Counted from the stretch's first letter, positions 44,299 through 53,922 are shown. The stretch: DNA of 64,000 nucleotides from Plesiomonas sp051652165 (GCF_051652165.1 NZ_JBOFTR010000016.1:372001-436000), one strand, 5' to 3'. Numbers and translations: made by a program. Notes: generated by a model from the letters alone, not told the origin.

Positions 44299-46392
44299 TT
44301 ACTGCTTGTTATGACTAGCCAGAATATCGTTCACACACTGCTGTACTACCGTAGACTTATCTTTGGTTAATGGAGAGAACAAATAATACTGACGACCCCA
44401 ACCACTAAAATCTTGATGTAATACGCCTTCTTCTTGGCCTAGGTAATTAGCATATAGCATAATAGCCGGAACGCCTGCAGCATAAGCAATGTCACCAACA
44501 GATGTACCAACTGAAATGACAAAATCCAGTGATTGATACAAGGCTGCTACGTTCATAAAATCATTTTTTTGATCTAAATCATCAAAAACGATCAGATCTT
44601 TTCCGCGCTTTTGTAACTGCTTACGCTCTTTACTCACATCATCATATTGCAAAGAAATAATATTCGCATCTAATGCAAATATCGGCAATATATCCATAAC
44701 ATCGAGCAAACCTAAGTTACGCCCTTGGTTTCGCATGCCACTTCGCCATGATATTCCAATATTATATTTGCGCTTGGGTAATTGTTCGATACGCTGTTGC
44801 CAAACGTGAGTTAACTCAGTAGGTAATACCACATAGGGCTCTGCGCGCAATAATGACCCACTCTCGCGGAAATTAATTTCCATCAAGTCACCTGCAGCCA
44901 CAATAAAAACATTATCCTGAATATATTCTATTTCATTAGGATAGGTGCGAGATGCATTGTTAAAACCACATGGAATAAATGTTATTGTTGGGAACGCTAA
45001 ACTAAACATCTCAATAAGACGAGGTTCAGTATATACAATAACATTTTTCGCTTTTTCAGCAGCAAGCCCATAATTATGAGCAAAACGGATTTCATCCCCA
45101 ATGCCTTGCTCGCAATAAATCAGTAGTGTTTCATTATCTTGTAATGCTTGACCTTGCCAACGGTTAATTTCTCGACCAAAAGTCACACGTAGGCTACATT
45201 GCTCCCCATAACGATAAGCCTCTAAAAATTCGGTATATTGGTGCGTCATACCCAAGTACTGTTGACGATTCCATCGTGGAGATACTGAGCTTGGATAGCG
45301 TTCAATCAAATCCTGATATACCAAATCACCTTGTTTCCCCAGACCTAACCATTGATAAATTTTGGCTGCTGCATCAGCTAACCCTGCATTTCCTGGATAT
45401 TGGTGATATAACGGTAATAGTTTATCTTGGAACTGATGCACAGTAGCGTAATTCAGATTTTTATTACTGCTTTCTAGCCATTTAAACTCAGCAATCGCCA
45501 TTTGAATACGATATTCATCGGATGGCTTATCCGTATTAAGTTTACGGTATGCTTTGAGAGCCTGCTCATATGCCCCAGACTTAAGGTAATTTACTGCCAG
45601 AGTCTCATAGATAACCACGCTTTCAGGGTAGGCTTTCACGCCTTCTTGTAAAATCTTGCGTGCTGCGGGATATTGACCTAACTCATTGAGAATGTAGCCA
45701 TACACATAATACATTCCTGGCTTGCGAAACCCTTTTTTATAGGCAATCTCGGCTTTAGGTTTAGCCTGCTCATTTTTATCTTGGCGGTGGTAGAGATAAG
45801 CCCATAAAAAATCATGCTCGGCATCACCGTCCTTAAGCTCTTGAGCCATTGAGAGTAAGTGCTCGGCATCAGCAAAATTTCGGCTCTCAATTAAATCGTT
45901 AGCCTGTTTGTAATACCCTTGCAGCGTCGTTTCTAGTTCTACAATCTCTTCGCTTTGTTGTACTTCTCGTAACAGTGCTCGGTAGCGCATCGCATTGGTT
46001 TTATCACCCATTTGCTCGTATGCTTCTTTTTTCAGTGTCAAAAGCTCGACGCTGCCAGAAATATGCTGTTCTAGTTCAGTCAGTAAGTTCAGGCAACTTA
46101 CATACTGTTTACTGCGAAAATAAGATTGCACAAGGGTAAAATAGATCTCAAGGTTATTGGGATCACACTCAGCGGCTCGCCATAGATAATGTTGTGCGGC
46201 CTCTTGGTTATTATTTTCAAAAGCAATCAGACCCGCAGTATGCTGATAGGTAAAATGCTCAGTACATAAGTCAGCCATCAGGCGAACAATCTGATACCCC
46301 TCTTCCTTACTGCCCTGATTAAATAACTCTACCCCACATTGAAAATGCGCTTCGATCTCTTCTGCCGAAGGCAGATTCTGTATGTCAGACAT
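44299..46392 (-). CDS. TPR-glycosyltransferase protein, candidate flagellin pseudaminyltransferase (FlmG-like)
   Basis: 697-aa cytoplasmic protein without signal or membrane spans. Residues about 10-380 are TPR-like helical repeats (for example YFTLVQSYFRSKQYVSCLNL and VIYETLAVNYLKSGAYEQAL). The C-terminal part (about 395-697) has a GT-B nucleotide-sugar pattern: IYCEQGIGDEIRFAHNY (425-441), ISWRSGMRNQG (547-557) and DFVISVGTSVGDIAYAAGVPA (623-643). The architecture recalls Caulobacter FlmG, a TPR flagellin glycosyltransferase using pseudaminic acid. Location beside the pse operon and a sigma54 element 40 bases upstream support a flagellar role. Substrate and activity are inferred. AGAGGA precedes the ATG. 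Confidence 0.72.
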   Translation of the reverse strand: MSDIQNLPSAEEIEAHFQCGVELFNQGSKEEGYQIVRLMADLCTEHFTYQHTAGLIAFENNNQEAAQHYLWRAAECDPNNLEIYFTLVQSYFRSKQYVSCLNLLTELEQHISGSVELLTLKKEAYEQMGDKTNAMRYRALLREVQQSEEIVELETTLQGYYKQANDLIESRNFADAEHLLSMAQELKDGDAEHDFLWAYLYHRQDKNEQAKPKAEIAYKKGFRKPGMYYVYGYILNELGQYPAARKILQEGVKAYPESVVIYETLAVNYLKSGAYEQALKAYRKLNTDKPSDEYRIQMAIAEFKWLESSNKNLNYATVHQFQDKLLPLYHQYPGNAGLADAAAKIYQWLGLGKQGDLVYQDLIERYPSSVSPRWNRQQYLGMTHQYTEFLEAYRYGEQCSLRVTFGREINRWQGQALQDNETLLIYCEQGIGDEIRFAHNYGLAAEKAKNVIVYTEPRLIEMFSLAFPTITFIPCGFNNASRTYPNEIEYIQDNVFIVAAGDLMEINFRESGSLLRAEPYVVLPTELTHVWQQRIEQLPKRKYNIGISWRSGMRNQGRNLGLLDVMDILPIFALDANIISLQYDDVSKERKQLQKRGKDLIVFDDLDQKNDFMNVAALYQSLDFVISVGTSVGDIAYAAGVPAIMLYANYLGQEEGVLHQDFSGWGRQYYLFSPLTKDKSTVVQQCVNDILASHNKQ

Positions 46393-46430
46393 GTTTTCCT
46401 CTGATTGCTTGTCTCTAATACGTCTGACAT

Positions 46431-46446
46431 AGCAATTATTACGCCA
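46431..46446 (-). promoter_or_regulatory. Sigma54 promoter of the TPR-glycosyltransferase gene
   Basis: Minus strand reads TGGCGTAATAATTGCT: TGGC and TTGCT boxes with GG-N10-GC. Predicted start near 46420, 28 bases before the ATG. It lies just past the flgL terminator, so the gene appears to be its own unit. Confidence 0.75.
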
Positions 46447-46473
46447 TTTCCTATGGGGTTACGTAGCAAAAAA

Positions 46474-46506
46474 ACATAAAAAAAATCGCTCCAAAGAGCG
46501 ATTTTT
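46474..46506 (-). terminator. Terminator of the flgB-flgL operon
   Basis: Eleven-bp stem (AAAAATCGCTC at 46481-46491, GAGCGATTTTT at 46496-46506), loop CAAA, followed on the minus strand by a run of T residues. Classic rho-independent form; it could also act on the plus strand. Confidence 0.85.
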
Positions 46507-46528
46507 GAGAAATGGGTAATTGATTACC

Positions 46529-46579
<51 letters not shown>

Positions 46580-46584
46580 GTGCA

Positions 46585-47856
46585 TCACAAATAATTAAAT
46601 AAGCTCATGCCCTGTAATTTGACAAAGGTCTGTTGGCTGGCTTGCATAGCTAAACTCATCATAGAAAATTGCAGTGCTGCAGTAGGATAATCAATATCTT
46701 CTTGCGATGAGAGCGCGGTTTTAAGTACCACTTCATTATCAGCATGATCTTCTTTTGCAGTTTCTGCCGCTTGCATACGGGTACCGACTTCACCACGCAC
46801 ACTGTTGAGATGCTTGCTAATGGCATCCATCTGCTTAATACCCACACTGATATTGCCGCTATTACTGCCATCTTGCACATTATTGATTGCGTTTTGCATG
46901 GCAGCGAAAGCATCAATGTTTTTTTCCGGTGTGATGCTGACTTTATCTGCGCCCTCTTCTGTTACCGTGGGGGTACCACTGAAGGTAATTTTGACCTTTT
47001 GGCTGTCGGCTGCCCCTGTACCATCATCGATAATAATTTGGTTATTAACCATATCAACCGGCTGTGGCTCTGGAGGAAGCAGTGTACTGTTTGGGTCATT
47101 AGGATCACTGAGCTTCTGTGCTGGTACATACGCGCCACTGCTGTCTTTGGCGAGAAAACCGGTGCTGCCATCATCTAGAGTGACGAACTCAATGTCATAT
47201 TTCTCCGCTGAACTCCCCTGACTTTCGGTTTTTTCGATAAAAAAATCAGAACCGGTTGCACGCTGATAATCAGGGGTGTGATCGCCAAACGGATTCGGGA
47301 CTTGCTGAAACAGTTTGCTCCCCGAATCACTGATCGGGATCTGAATTGACGAGGCCACTTGTAAATAACGCTGCTCATCGTTACCGCGGTACTGCACGTT
47401 ACCGTCAGCATCTTTATAAAACGGGGGTTTGTCTGTTTTCGTACCACCAAAGATATAGTTGCCCGACTCATCACGGGTATTAGCCAGATCGAGCATGGCA
47501 TCAAAGTTAGACTGCATATCTTGTGATAATGAGTTCAACCCTTCTGCATCGACTGAGCCATTCAATGAGCCCAACATTTTCTCACGGGTATTTTGCACTA
47601 AATCGTCGGCATTTTTCAGATACGTCTCTTCTTGTGCCAAACGGTTTAGTGATAAATCGGCCATATTGGTGTATTGCTGATTTAAAGTGCTTTGCTGCTT
47701 TAAATTGTGAATGGAGATCATCGCTACTGAGTCATCACCCGCCGCTTCAACGCGCTTACCTGATGTCATCTGACCAAACAGCTTACTCATATCGGCCTGT
47801 TTTTCGCCCATATTGGTGCTAAAAAAACGGTATTCTTGAAATGAAGGAACGCGCAT
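46585..47856 (-). CDS. flgL: Flagellar hook-filament junction protein FlgL
   Basis: 423-aa flagellin-like junction protein (HAP3). The N-terminal MRVPSFQEYRFFSTNMGEKQ and the C-terminal ALQFSMMSLAMQASQQTFVKLQGMSLFNYL are the D0 helices. ESGNYIFGGTKTDKPPFYKD is a typical FlgL segment. Last gene of the flg operon, 138 bases after flgK. Confidence 0.95.
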   Translation of the reverse strand: MRVPSFQEYRFFSTNMGEKQADMSKLFGQMTSGKRVEAAGDDSVAMISIHNLKQQSTLNQQYTNMADLSLNRLAQEETYLKNADDLVQNTREKMLGSLNGSVDAEGLNSLSQDMQSNFDAMLDLANTRDESGNYIFGGTKTDKPPFYKDADGNVQYRGNDEQRYLQVASSIQIPISDSGSKLFQQVPNPFGDHTPDYQRATGSDFFIEKTESQGSSAEKYDIEFVTLDDGSTGFLAKDSSGAYVPAQKLSDPNDPNSTLLPPEPQPVDMVNNQIIIDDGTGAADSQKVKITFSGTPTVTEEGADKVSITPEKNIDAFAAMQNAINNVQDGSNSGNISVGIKQMDAISKHLNSVRGEVGTRMQAAETAKEDHADNEVVLKTALSSQEDIDYPTAALQFSMMSLAMQASQQTFVKLQGMSLFNYL

Positions 47857-47994
47857 GCTGCTCTACTCCCTAACCTTATACTTCAACCTACTAAATAGGT
47901 GATTGTTCTTTTTATGATCACAAACACGGTATATTCGTGAGCGCGTTATGTTCACCACGAACCAATACCCACATACTTTTTATCTTTAGGGATA

Positions 47995-49914
47995 TTAGCC
48001 AATAGATCCTAACAGGGTTTGAAAAATCTCATCGGCAACGGAAATAATACGGGCACTGGCCGCATAAGATTGCTGATAACGAATGAGATTACCTGCTTCC
48101 TCATTCAAATCTACACCTGAAATACTGCTCATACGTGAAGCCGCAGATTGGTATTCAAGTTTGCTGTGCGAGTAGTCACGCTGGGCTGATGATTGCGCCG
48201 CGCCAATATCCGTATTAAGCTTTTCATACACATCAAACAACGTTTGTGTGCCATTCCCCATGATTTTGCTGTTTTGCAGATCTTGCATCGCCATCAAATT
48301 AGTGTTGCTGCCTGATGCCGGATCAAGATCGATTTTGCAGGTATCACCGGCTTGTGGTTGCCCGTCTAACGTAATCTCTACGCCAGCCACGGTTAAGGTT
48401 TCACCGGCTTTAAATGCCCCCTCTTGCAACGCATTGGGTGGGGTTGCACCATCAGTAATGCGGTATGAGAGTGTTCCGCCATCATCAAAATATTCGATAT
48501 TTAGCGTACTGCCATTCGTAGGATACCCTGCAACAGTCGGATCTTTTGGCACAACGCCTACCGAACCGCTACCTTTATTGTTCTCACCTTGCGTGATGAT
48601 CCCTTGTGCGGCAATCTGTTCTGGCTTGGTCATCACCATATCGATATCGGCAGCGGCCTGACGAGTTGGGCGGATCTCTATTTTATCGCCTTTATTGATC
48701 GTGCCGCCGTTTAACTCAAGGCTAAACCCGTATGTTTCTGAACTCAAACTTGTGGGCGGATTCCCCTGCATGCTAAGAGTCTCAAGGGTATTCCCGTTTT
48801 TATCACGCAGCAGATAATCGGTACCGTCAAACTCCACATTAAATGGGCCACTGCTGAGTTTCCCAATATCATCAATATTTACGCTCAAATTCAGATTCGG
48901 GTTGTTCGTGACTACCCGCCCCTGTTTAGCCCGCTCACTGTTGATATCCGTAAACATGTTTTGGCCAACGCTACCGTTGAGATCCAACCCTTGTTGCTGC
49001 TGCTTATTGATACTCTCGGCAATACCAAGCGACATCAGACCAATCTCATCCATCGCTTTGGGGATATGCACATCGCGCATCTCAAACATTGCCCCTAAAC
49101 TGCCACCAAGTGATTGGCCGTTCAACGGTTTATTGCTGTTCCCCCAACTGATCGCCAACTGGGTTTGGCGCGGATCGGGCGAGCCATCAATCATCTTGAT
49201 GGTGGCGCTCTCTGTACCCGACACCAGTGTATGGCCACCGCCGATCAGCACGTTGATTGAACCATCATCTTTTGGCACGGTTGACACTTGAGTGAACTCG
49301 GCCAGTTCATCGAGCAGTAATTGGCGGCGATCTTCCATCTCATTTGATGAACCGCCCTGCTCAACAATTGATTGGTTAATGGCTGCCAACTCTTTGGCGA
49401 TATCATTAACTCGACCTGCATTTCCTTCAAGTTGGCTGTTGATTTCGTTGAGCTTATTATCTAACGTGCTATGAATGTTGTTAAAATGCGCCGTTAGGTT
49501 TTTACCTTGATCGAGCACCTGCTGACGCAGTGCCACATCATTAGGGGTATCACCCAGCTTTTTGACTGCATCAAACCAGCTATTTAACGTATTAGGAATT
49601 TTTATCCCCACTTTTGAGAGCAAATTATCCAGCTCGGCTAAGTTGCCTGTACGGTGTGAGGCATTAGAGAATTTGGTGGTCGCCATATTCAGCTCATTAT
49701 TGGCATAACTGCTGTAAACTCGGCGTACTTCACTAATATTTACCCCAGTACCAAACTGTAAATTGCCTTGATACAGTGTTCCGTTGGTGTTTTGTACTGC
49801 AACCTGACGGCTATAACCTACGGTATTAACGTTATTAATATTGTTACTGGTTACTTTAAGTTGCGCCTGATTGGTCAATACACCGCTCATGCCCAGTTGC
49901 AGTAGATCACTCAT
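47995..49914 (-). CDS. flgK: Flagellar hook-associated protein FlgK
   Basis: 639-aa hook-filament junction protein (HAP1). The N-terminal LLQLGMSGVLTNQAQLKVTSNNINNVNTVGYSRQ and the C-terminal GVDLNEEAGNLIRYQQSYAASARIISVADEIFQTLL are diagnostic. Long gaps before (130 bases) and after it (138 bases) could hold late promoters, but I could not identify a convincing one. Confidence 0.96.
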   Translation of the reverse strand: MSDLLQLGMSGVLTNQAQLKVTSNNINNVNTVGYSRQVAVQNTNGTLYQGNLQFGTGVNISEVRRVYSSYANNELNMATTKFSNASHRTGNLAELDNLLSKVGIKIPNTLNSWFDAVKKLGDTPNDVALRQQVLDQGKNLTAHFNNIHSTLDNKLNEINSQLEGNAGRVNDIAKELAAINQSIVEQGGSSNEMEDRRQLLLDELAEFTQVSTVPKDDGSINVLIGGGHTLVSGTESATIKMIDGSPDPRQTQLAISWGNSNKPLNGQSLGGSLGAMFEMRDVHIPKAMDEIGLMSLGIAESINKQQQQGLDLNGSVGQNMFTDINSERAKQGRVVTNNPNLNLSVNIDDIGKLSSGPFNVEFDGTDYLLRDKNGNTLETLSMQGNPPTSLSSETYGFSLELNGGTINKGDKIEIRPTRQAAADIDMVMTKPEQIAAQGIITQGENNKGSGSVGVVPKDPTVAGYPTNGSTLNIEYFDDGGTLSYRITDGATPPNALQEGAFKAGETLTVAGVEITLDGQPQAGDTCKIDLDPASGSNTNLMAMQDLQNSKIMGNGTQTLFDVYEKLNTDIGAAQSSAQRDYSHSKLEYQSAASRMSSISGVDLNEEAGNLIRYQQSYAASARIISVADEIFQTLLGSIG

Positions 49915-50044
49915 TACACTCTCCTAAATATGGCCCTATCCCAGCAGCACATACCGCTTTGGGGAAAACGCATTACCATGCTTGTACTCTGTATCTGCCA
50001 CACTGAGCAAAACTTTACCCTGATGACTCAACAGATAATGGATA

Positions 50045-50881
50045 TCAAAGTGGAAACCATTCACTGTTAAAAAAGCGCGATAACCATCCCTGCTTTTGAG
50101 TATCAGAGAATGCACCCGTGCCTGAATATTGAATCCGAGCGTTTGACATTTTAGGTGAATCAAGCACATTGTTAGAGCCGATATCTTGTGGCCGAATCGT
50201 GCCGGTTAAACGAATAAATTCTTCACCATTATTGAGGGTGATCCACTTCTCACCACGCACGCGCAAATTACCGTTTGAGAGCACTTGCACCACTTCCACT
50301 GAAATCGCCCCGCTTAAACTATTGCTCTGATCAGCAGCTGATCCGCCCTGAAAATCATTGCTATTCTCAAGGCCAAATGACAACGGCACGCCGTTAATCG
50401 TCACTGGGCGGCCAGCAATCACTGGGCTGGTTAAATTGGCTTTGCTCTCTTTACTTAAATCAGTATTCGCATTCTTTTTAGCTTTGGTATTTTCACGCAG
50501 TTGCACAGTGATAATATCGCCAACACGGTGCGCTTTTATGTCGGAATACAGCCCACCACCTTGTGGTTTAATAAACAGTGAACCGGTTAACTCTACTGGC
50601 GGTTTTACTGCCGGCGGTGGCTCAACGGGAGCCCAATTGGGATCATCTGCAATGGGCTTGCTTGGCTGTGCGCAGCCACTCAGTACGCTGCTCACCAGCA
50701 ACAGCAGACACGGGATCAGAGCGTGCACGGTGCGTTTTTGTCTTTGATGAATGTGATTATTATTCGTGCTCGCTGGCAGAATAAAAATTGACCGCATATT
50801 GGTGGGAATAACAGATAAAAAAGATCTCTTTTGTATAGGATCACAGCCGCGTTTTAAGGGCTGAGTAGACAACGGATTCAT
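50045..50881 (-). CDS. flgH: Flagellar L-ring protein FlgH (displaced position)
   Basis: Outer-membrane L-ring lipoprotein. The lipobox is LSGC near residue 70, followed by WAPVEPPPA, TGSLF, DIKAHRVGDIITVQLRENT, LRVRGEKWITLNNGEEFIRL and the C-terminal RIQYSGTG. It normally lies between flgG and flgI; here it follows flgJ. With the ATG at 50881 about 50 residues precede the hydrophobic signal core, too long for a lipoprotein signal, so a later start (ATG 50797, or a GTG just before the core) is likely. No ribosome site settles it. Confidence 0.9.
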   Translation of the reverse strand: MNPLSTQPLKRGCDPIQKRSFLSVIPTNMRSIFILPASTNNNHIHQRQKRTVHALIPCLLLLVSSVLSGCAQPSKPIADDPNWAPVEPPPAVKPPVELTGSLFIKPQGGGLYSDIKAHRVGDIITVQLRENTKAKKNANTDLSKESKANLTSPVIAGRPVTINGVPLSFGLENSNDFQGGSAADQSNSLSGAISVEVVQVLSNGNLRVRGEKWITLNNGEEFIRLTGTIRPQDIGSNNVLDSPKMSNARIQYSGTGAFSDTQKQGWLSRFFNSEWFPL

Positions 50882-50890
50882 GAAAATAGG

Positions 50891-52000
50891 TTACTCCAGT
50901 AGTGACTGAACGCGGCGCAGTATGCTGATGACTTTGCTAGCATAGCGGGGGTCGGTTGCGTACCCTGCCTGTTGTAAATGCGAGATATAGGTTTCAGGAT
51001 TAGCAGCCTGTTGCAACGCCTTTGAATAACGGCCATTTTGCTGTAAAAAGTGCACATAATCGTCAAAACTGTCGGCAAAACTCTCATACGCTCGAAACGG
51101 TGAGGTCATATTGACTGCTGTACCATCAAAGTATTCGAGTGTCCGTACGGTGACTTTATCGCCCTGCCAGCGTTTATCTGCTTTGATGTTAAACAGGTTA
51201 TTACTGCTGCCTGCTGCATTTTGAATAATACTTTTACCCCACCCTGTCTCCAGTGCCGCTTGCGCTATCAAAATGGCAGGAGTTGTACCGAGCCGTTTGG
51301 CGGCTTTGAGTGCATGGGGAAACAGCGTAGCAACAAACTCTTGTGCGCTGGAAAATGTGCCATTTTCGGTATCACCGCGCCCCTGATTATCTTGTGTTTT
51401 TGCGCGTTGCGCATGCTGCAGCGATTCAGGCTGATACAACTCAGGTAACAGTTTATGGGTATCTTGATCATCACCCAGCGGCTTTGCATCTCCCACATGG
51501 GTTTTGCGCAAACGCAGCTCAGAGAGCAGATCGCCAAGTGGCGCACGCATGTTCTGTAGCGAACCCCGCGCAGGCAGCGGGTTTAGCGCATTGCTTGCCA
51601 ATGGTGCAGTAAGCGGTAGGCTTGTTTGCAGCGAACTTATCGGTTGCCCACCTGCCTGTGCAACTGATGAGGCTGATGCGGTTTGTTCATCTTCACCACC
51701 GAGTTGCTTCACCAACAGGTCTGCCAGCCCCAATGACCCCTGACGCGATAGCTCACCGGCCAGCTCTTCATCGTACATTTGTTGATAAAAATCGCCCGAA
51801 GAGGAGTTAAACGGCGAGTCAGATTTAAACGCAGCGTTGGCATCGCGCATGCTTTTTAACATCTGACGCATGAAGGTGGCTTCGAACTGATTGGCTGCCG
51901 CGCGCAAGGCATTATTGTCATCGCCTTGCGCGGCCTCACGCAGGCGCGAGAGGCTGCTTAGGTCATGGTAGGTGCTGGCATCAACAAACGGGGTATCCAT
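50891..52000 (-). CDS. flgJ: Flagellar rod assembly muramidase FlgJ
   Basis: 369-aa bifunctional protein: N-terminal rod-cap domain (AANQFEATFMRQMLKSMRDANA) and C-terminal glucosaminidase domain (FVATLFPHALKAAKRLGTTP, AQAALETGWGKSI with the catalytic glutamate, AYESFADSFDDYVHFL). It hydrolyses peptidoglycan for rod passage. The ATG at 52000 overlaps the flgI stop (ATGA). Confidence 0.95.
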   Translation of the reverse strand: MDTPFVDASTYHDLSSLSRLREAAQGDDNNALRAAANQFEATFMRQMLKSMRDANAAFKSDSPFNSSSGDFYQQMYDEELAGELSRQGSLGLADLLVKQLGGEDEQTASASSVAQAGGQPISSLQTSLPLTAPLASNALNPLPARGSLQNMRAPLGDLLSELRLRKTHVGDAKPLGDDQDTHKLLPELYQPESLQHAQRAKTQDNQGRGDTENGTFSSAQEFVATLFPHALKAAKRLGTTPAILIAQAALETGWGKSIIQNAAGSSNNLFNIKADKRWQGDKVTVRTLEYFDGTAVNMTSPFRAYESFADSFDDYVHFLQQNGRYSKALQQAANPETYISHLQQAGYATDPRYASKVISILRRVQSLLE

Positions 52001-53097
52001 CAAATAACCACCAGTTCGCCTTGTATCGCACCAGCTTGTTTGAGTGCCTCAAGGATCGCCATAACATCTGAAGGGCCAGCCCCGATATCATTCACTGCAC
52101 GTACCAGATCATCGAGCGTCACACCCGGATCAAACTTCACCATGTTTGATTTAGCTTGATTGACTTGAATATTCGAGTCAGGTGTTACCACCGTTTGCCC
52201 CTGTGTAAACGGGTTTGGCTGGCTGACATTGAGGTTTTCGTTAATAGTTACTGTTAACCCGCCATGGGTAATCGCTGCTGGGCGCAAACGAACATTTTGC
52301 CCCACCACGATCGTACCGGTACGTGAATTGACCACAATGCGTGCAGCCTCTTCTGCCGGATCGAAGTTGATATTCTCGATGGTCGAAAGAAAATTAACGC
52401 GCTCGGTAGCATCACGCGGCGCGCGTACCCGTACTGAGGTAGCATCCACAGCTTGCGCAATACGGCCACCGAGCAGATCATTGATTGATTCAGCCATGCG
52501 TCTGGCACTGGTAAAATCGGCGTTATGCAGGTTGTAGGTGATAAAATCGCCACGTGCAAAGGGCGTTGGCACTTCTTGTTCTACTGTCGCACCGTTTGGG
52601 ATCCGCCCTACAGTGGGGGTGTTTGATTGGATTTTTGACCCGTCATTCCCTTCGGCACTAAATCCGCCTACCACCAAATTGCCCTGCGCAACGGCATATA
52701 CTTGGCCATCGAGCCCTTTGAGCATAGTTTGCAGCAATACCCCACCGCGCAGGCTTTTTGCCTCACCCAGTGAAGAGACGGTGACATCAATGGTTTGCCC
52801 CTGCTTGGTAAAAGCCGCCAGTTCTGCTGTTACGGCAACCGCCGCAACATTATTGATTTTCGGCTTCACATTCTGCGGGATCTGAATACCAAAGTTTTGT
52901 AGCATGGCTTTAAAACTCTGCTCGGTAAACGGGCTTTTTTCGCCCGTACCGGTTAACCCTACCACTAAACCGTAACCAACCAGTTGGTTGCTACGCACCC
53001 CTTCAACAGCCGCCACATCTTTGATCCGTGCAGCCTGCGCAGTTGGCATCAGTACACAACTGATGGCCATCATGATCCCTAACCAAGGTTTTTGCAT
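52000..53097 (-). CDS. flgI: Flagellar P-ring protein FlgI
   Basis: 365-aa periplasmic P-ring protein with a cleavable signal peptide ending in AQA near residue 22. RIKDVAAVEGVRSNQLVGYG, LVVGLTGTGEKSPFTEQSF and LDDLVRAVNDIGAGPSDVMAIL are family signatures. It begins 11 bases after flgG, the slot normally occupied by flgH. Confidence 0.96.
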   Translation of the reverse strand: MQKPWLGIMMAISCVLMPTAQAARIKDVAAVEGVRSNQLVGYGLVVGLTGTGEKSPFTEQSFKAMLQNFGIQIPQNVKPKINNVAAVAVTAELAAFTKQGQTIDVTVSSLGEAKSLRGGVLLQTMLKGLDGQVYAVAQGNLVVGGFSAEGNDGSKIQSNTPTVGRIPNGATVEQEVPTPFARGDFITYNLHNADFTSARRMAESINDLLGGRIAQAVDATSVRVRAPRDATERVNFLSTIENINFDPAEEAARIVVNSRTGTIVVGQNVRLRPAAITHGGLTVTINENLNVSQPNPFTQGQTVVTPDSNIQVNQAKSNMVKFDPGVTLDDLVRAVNDIGAGPSDVMAILEALKQAGAIQGELVVI

Positions 53098-53108
53098 CAG
53101 GTTACTCT

Positions 53109-53897
53109 TTACAGACGCTGAGAAACGTAGCCCAGCATTTCATCAACCGATGAGATCACTTTTGAGTTCATCTCAAATACGCGCTGGGCTTCAATCAGGT
53201 TAATCAGCTCTTCGGTCACATTCACGTTGGAAGATTCAAGCGCACCTTGTTTGATCTTACCTAATCCATCGAGCCCCGGAGTCCCCTCTTGCGCCTCACC
53301 GCTTGCGCCTGTTTGCACATACAGGTTTTCGCCCATCGGCTCTAGCCCTTGCGGGTTCACAAAACTGACTAAGGTAATTTGCCCAACTTGCTGGTTTTCA
53401 GCCTGCCCCTGCATACGCGCAGAGACTTGCCCATCGGCACTCACTGTCACTGAAGTGGCATCTGTTGGAATCGCAATATTCGGCTCAACCGGATAGCCTG
53501 ATCCGGCAGTCACTAAATTGCCTTCATCATCCATCTGGAACTGGCCATTACGGGTATAACCGGTTGAGCCATCGGGCAAGCGAATTTGGAAAAAACCGTC
53601 GCCATCGATCATCATGTCAAAGGCATTGCTAGTGACTTGCACTCCGCCTTGCTGGAAATTTTTCTGGGTAGCCACCACTTTGGTACCGCTGCCGAGCATC
53701 AGCCCAGAGGGCATCTGATCGTCTTGTGAGGAGGACGCGCCCGGCTGATTAATTTTTTGATACAGCAAATCTTCAAACACCACACGGCCCTTTTTAAAGC
53801 CGACTGTACTGGCGTTAGAGATGTTATTTGAGATATTGCGGATATTGGTCTGCTGTGCATCCAAACCGGTTTTACTGACCCATAATGCCGGATCCAT
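53109..53897 (-). CDS. flgG: Flagellar distal rod protein FlgG
   Basis: 262-aa distal rod protein. LWVSKTGLDAQQTNIRNISN and NNISNASTVGFKKGRVVFED at the N-terminus, GDGFFQIRLPDGSTGYTRNG in the middle and LESSNVNVTEELINLIEAQR at the C-terminus match the family. It lies 25 bases after flgF. Confidence 0.97.
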   Translation of the reverse strand: MDPALWVSKTGLDAQQTNIRNISNNISNASTVGFKKGRVVFEDLLYQKINQPGASSSQDDQMPSGLMLGSGTKVVATQKNFQQGGVQVTSNAFDMMIDGDGFFQIRLPDGSTGYTRNGQFQMDDEGNLVTAGSGYPVEPNIAIPTDATSVTVSADGQVSARMQGQAENQQVGQITLVSFVNPQGLEPMGENLYVQTGASGEAQEGTPGLDGLGKIKQGALESSNVNVTEELINLIEAQRVFEMNSKVISSVDEMLGYVSQRL

Positions 53898-53922
53898 GAT
53901 ATTCCCCTTAACGCGATAGCGG

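Noticed and set aside
44299..46392. TPR protein as an O-GlcNAc transferase or LPS heptosyltransferase
   Set aside because: The C-terminal motifs could fit several GT-B families, but the neighbours, a flagellar-type promoter and lack of LPS genes make a flagellin-directed role more likely. The alternative is not excluded.
49936..50169. 77-codon minus-strand frame overlapping the flgH end
   Set aside because: It overlaps flgH in another frame and has no recognisable motif or ribosome site.
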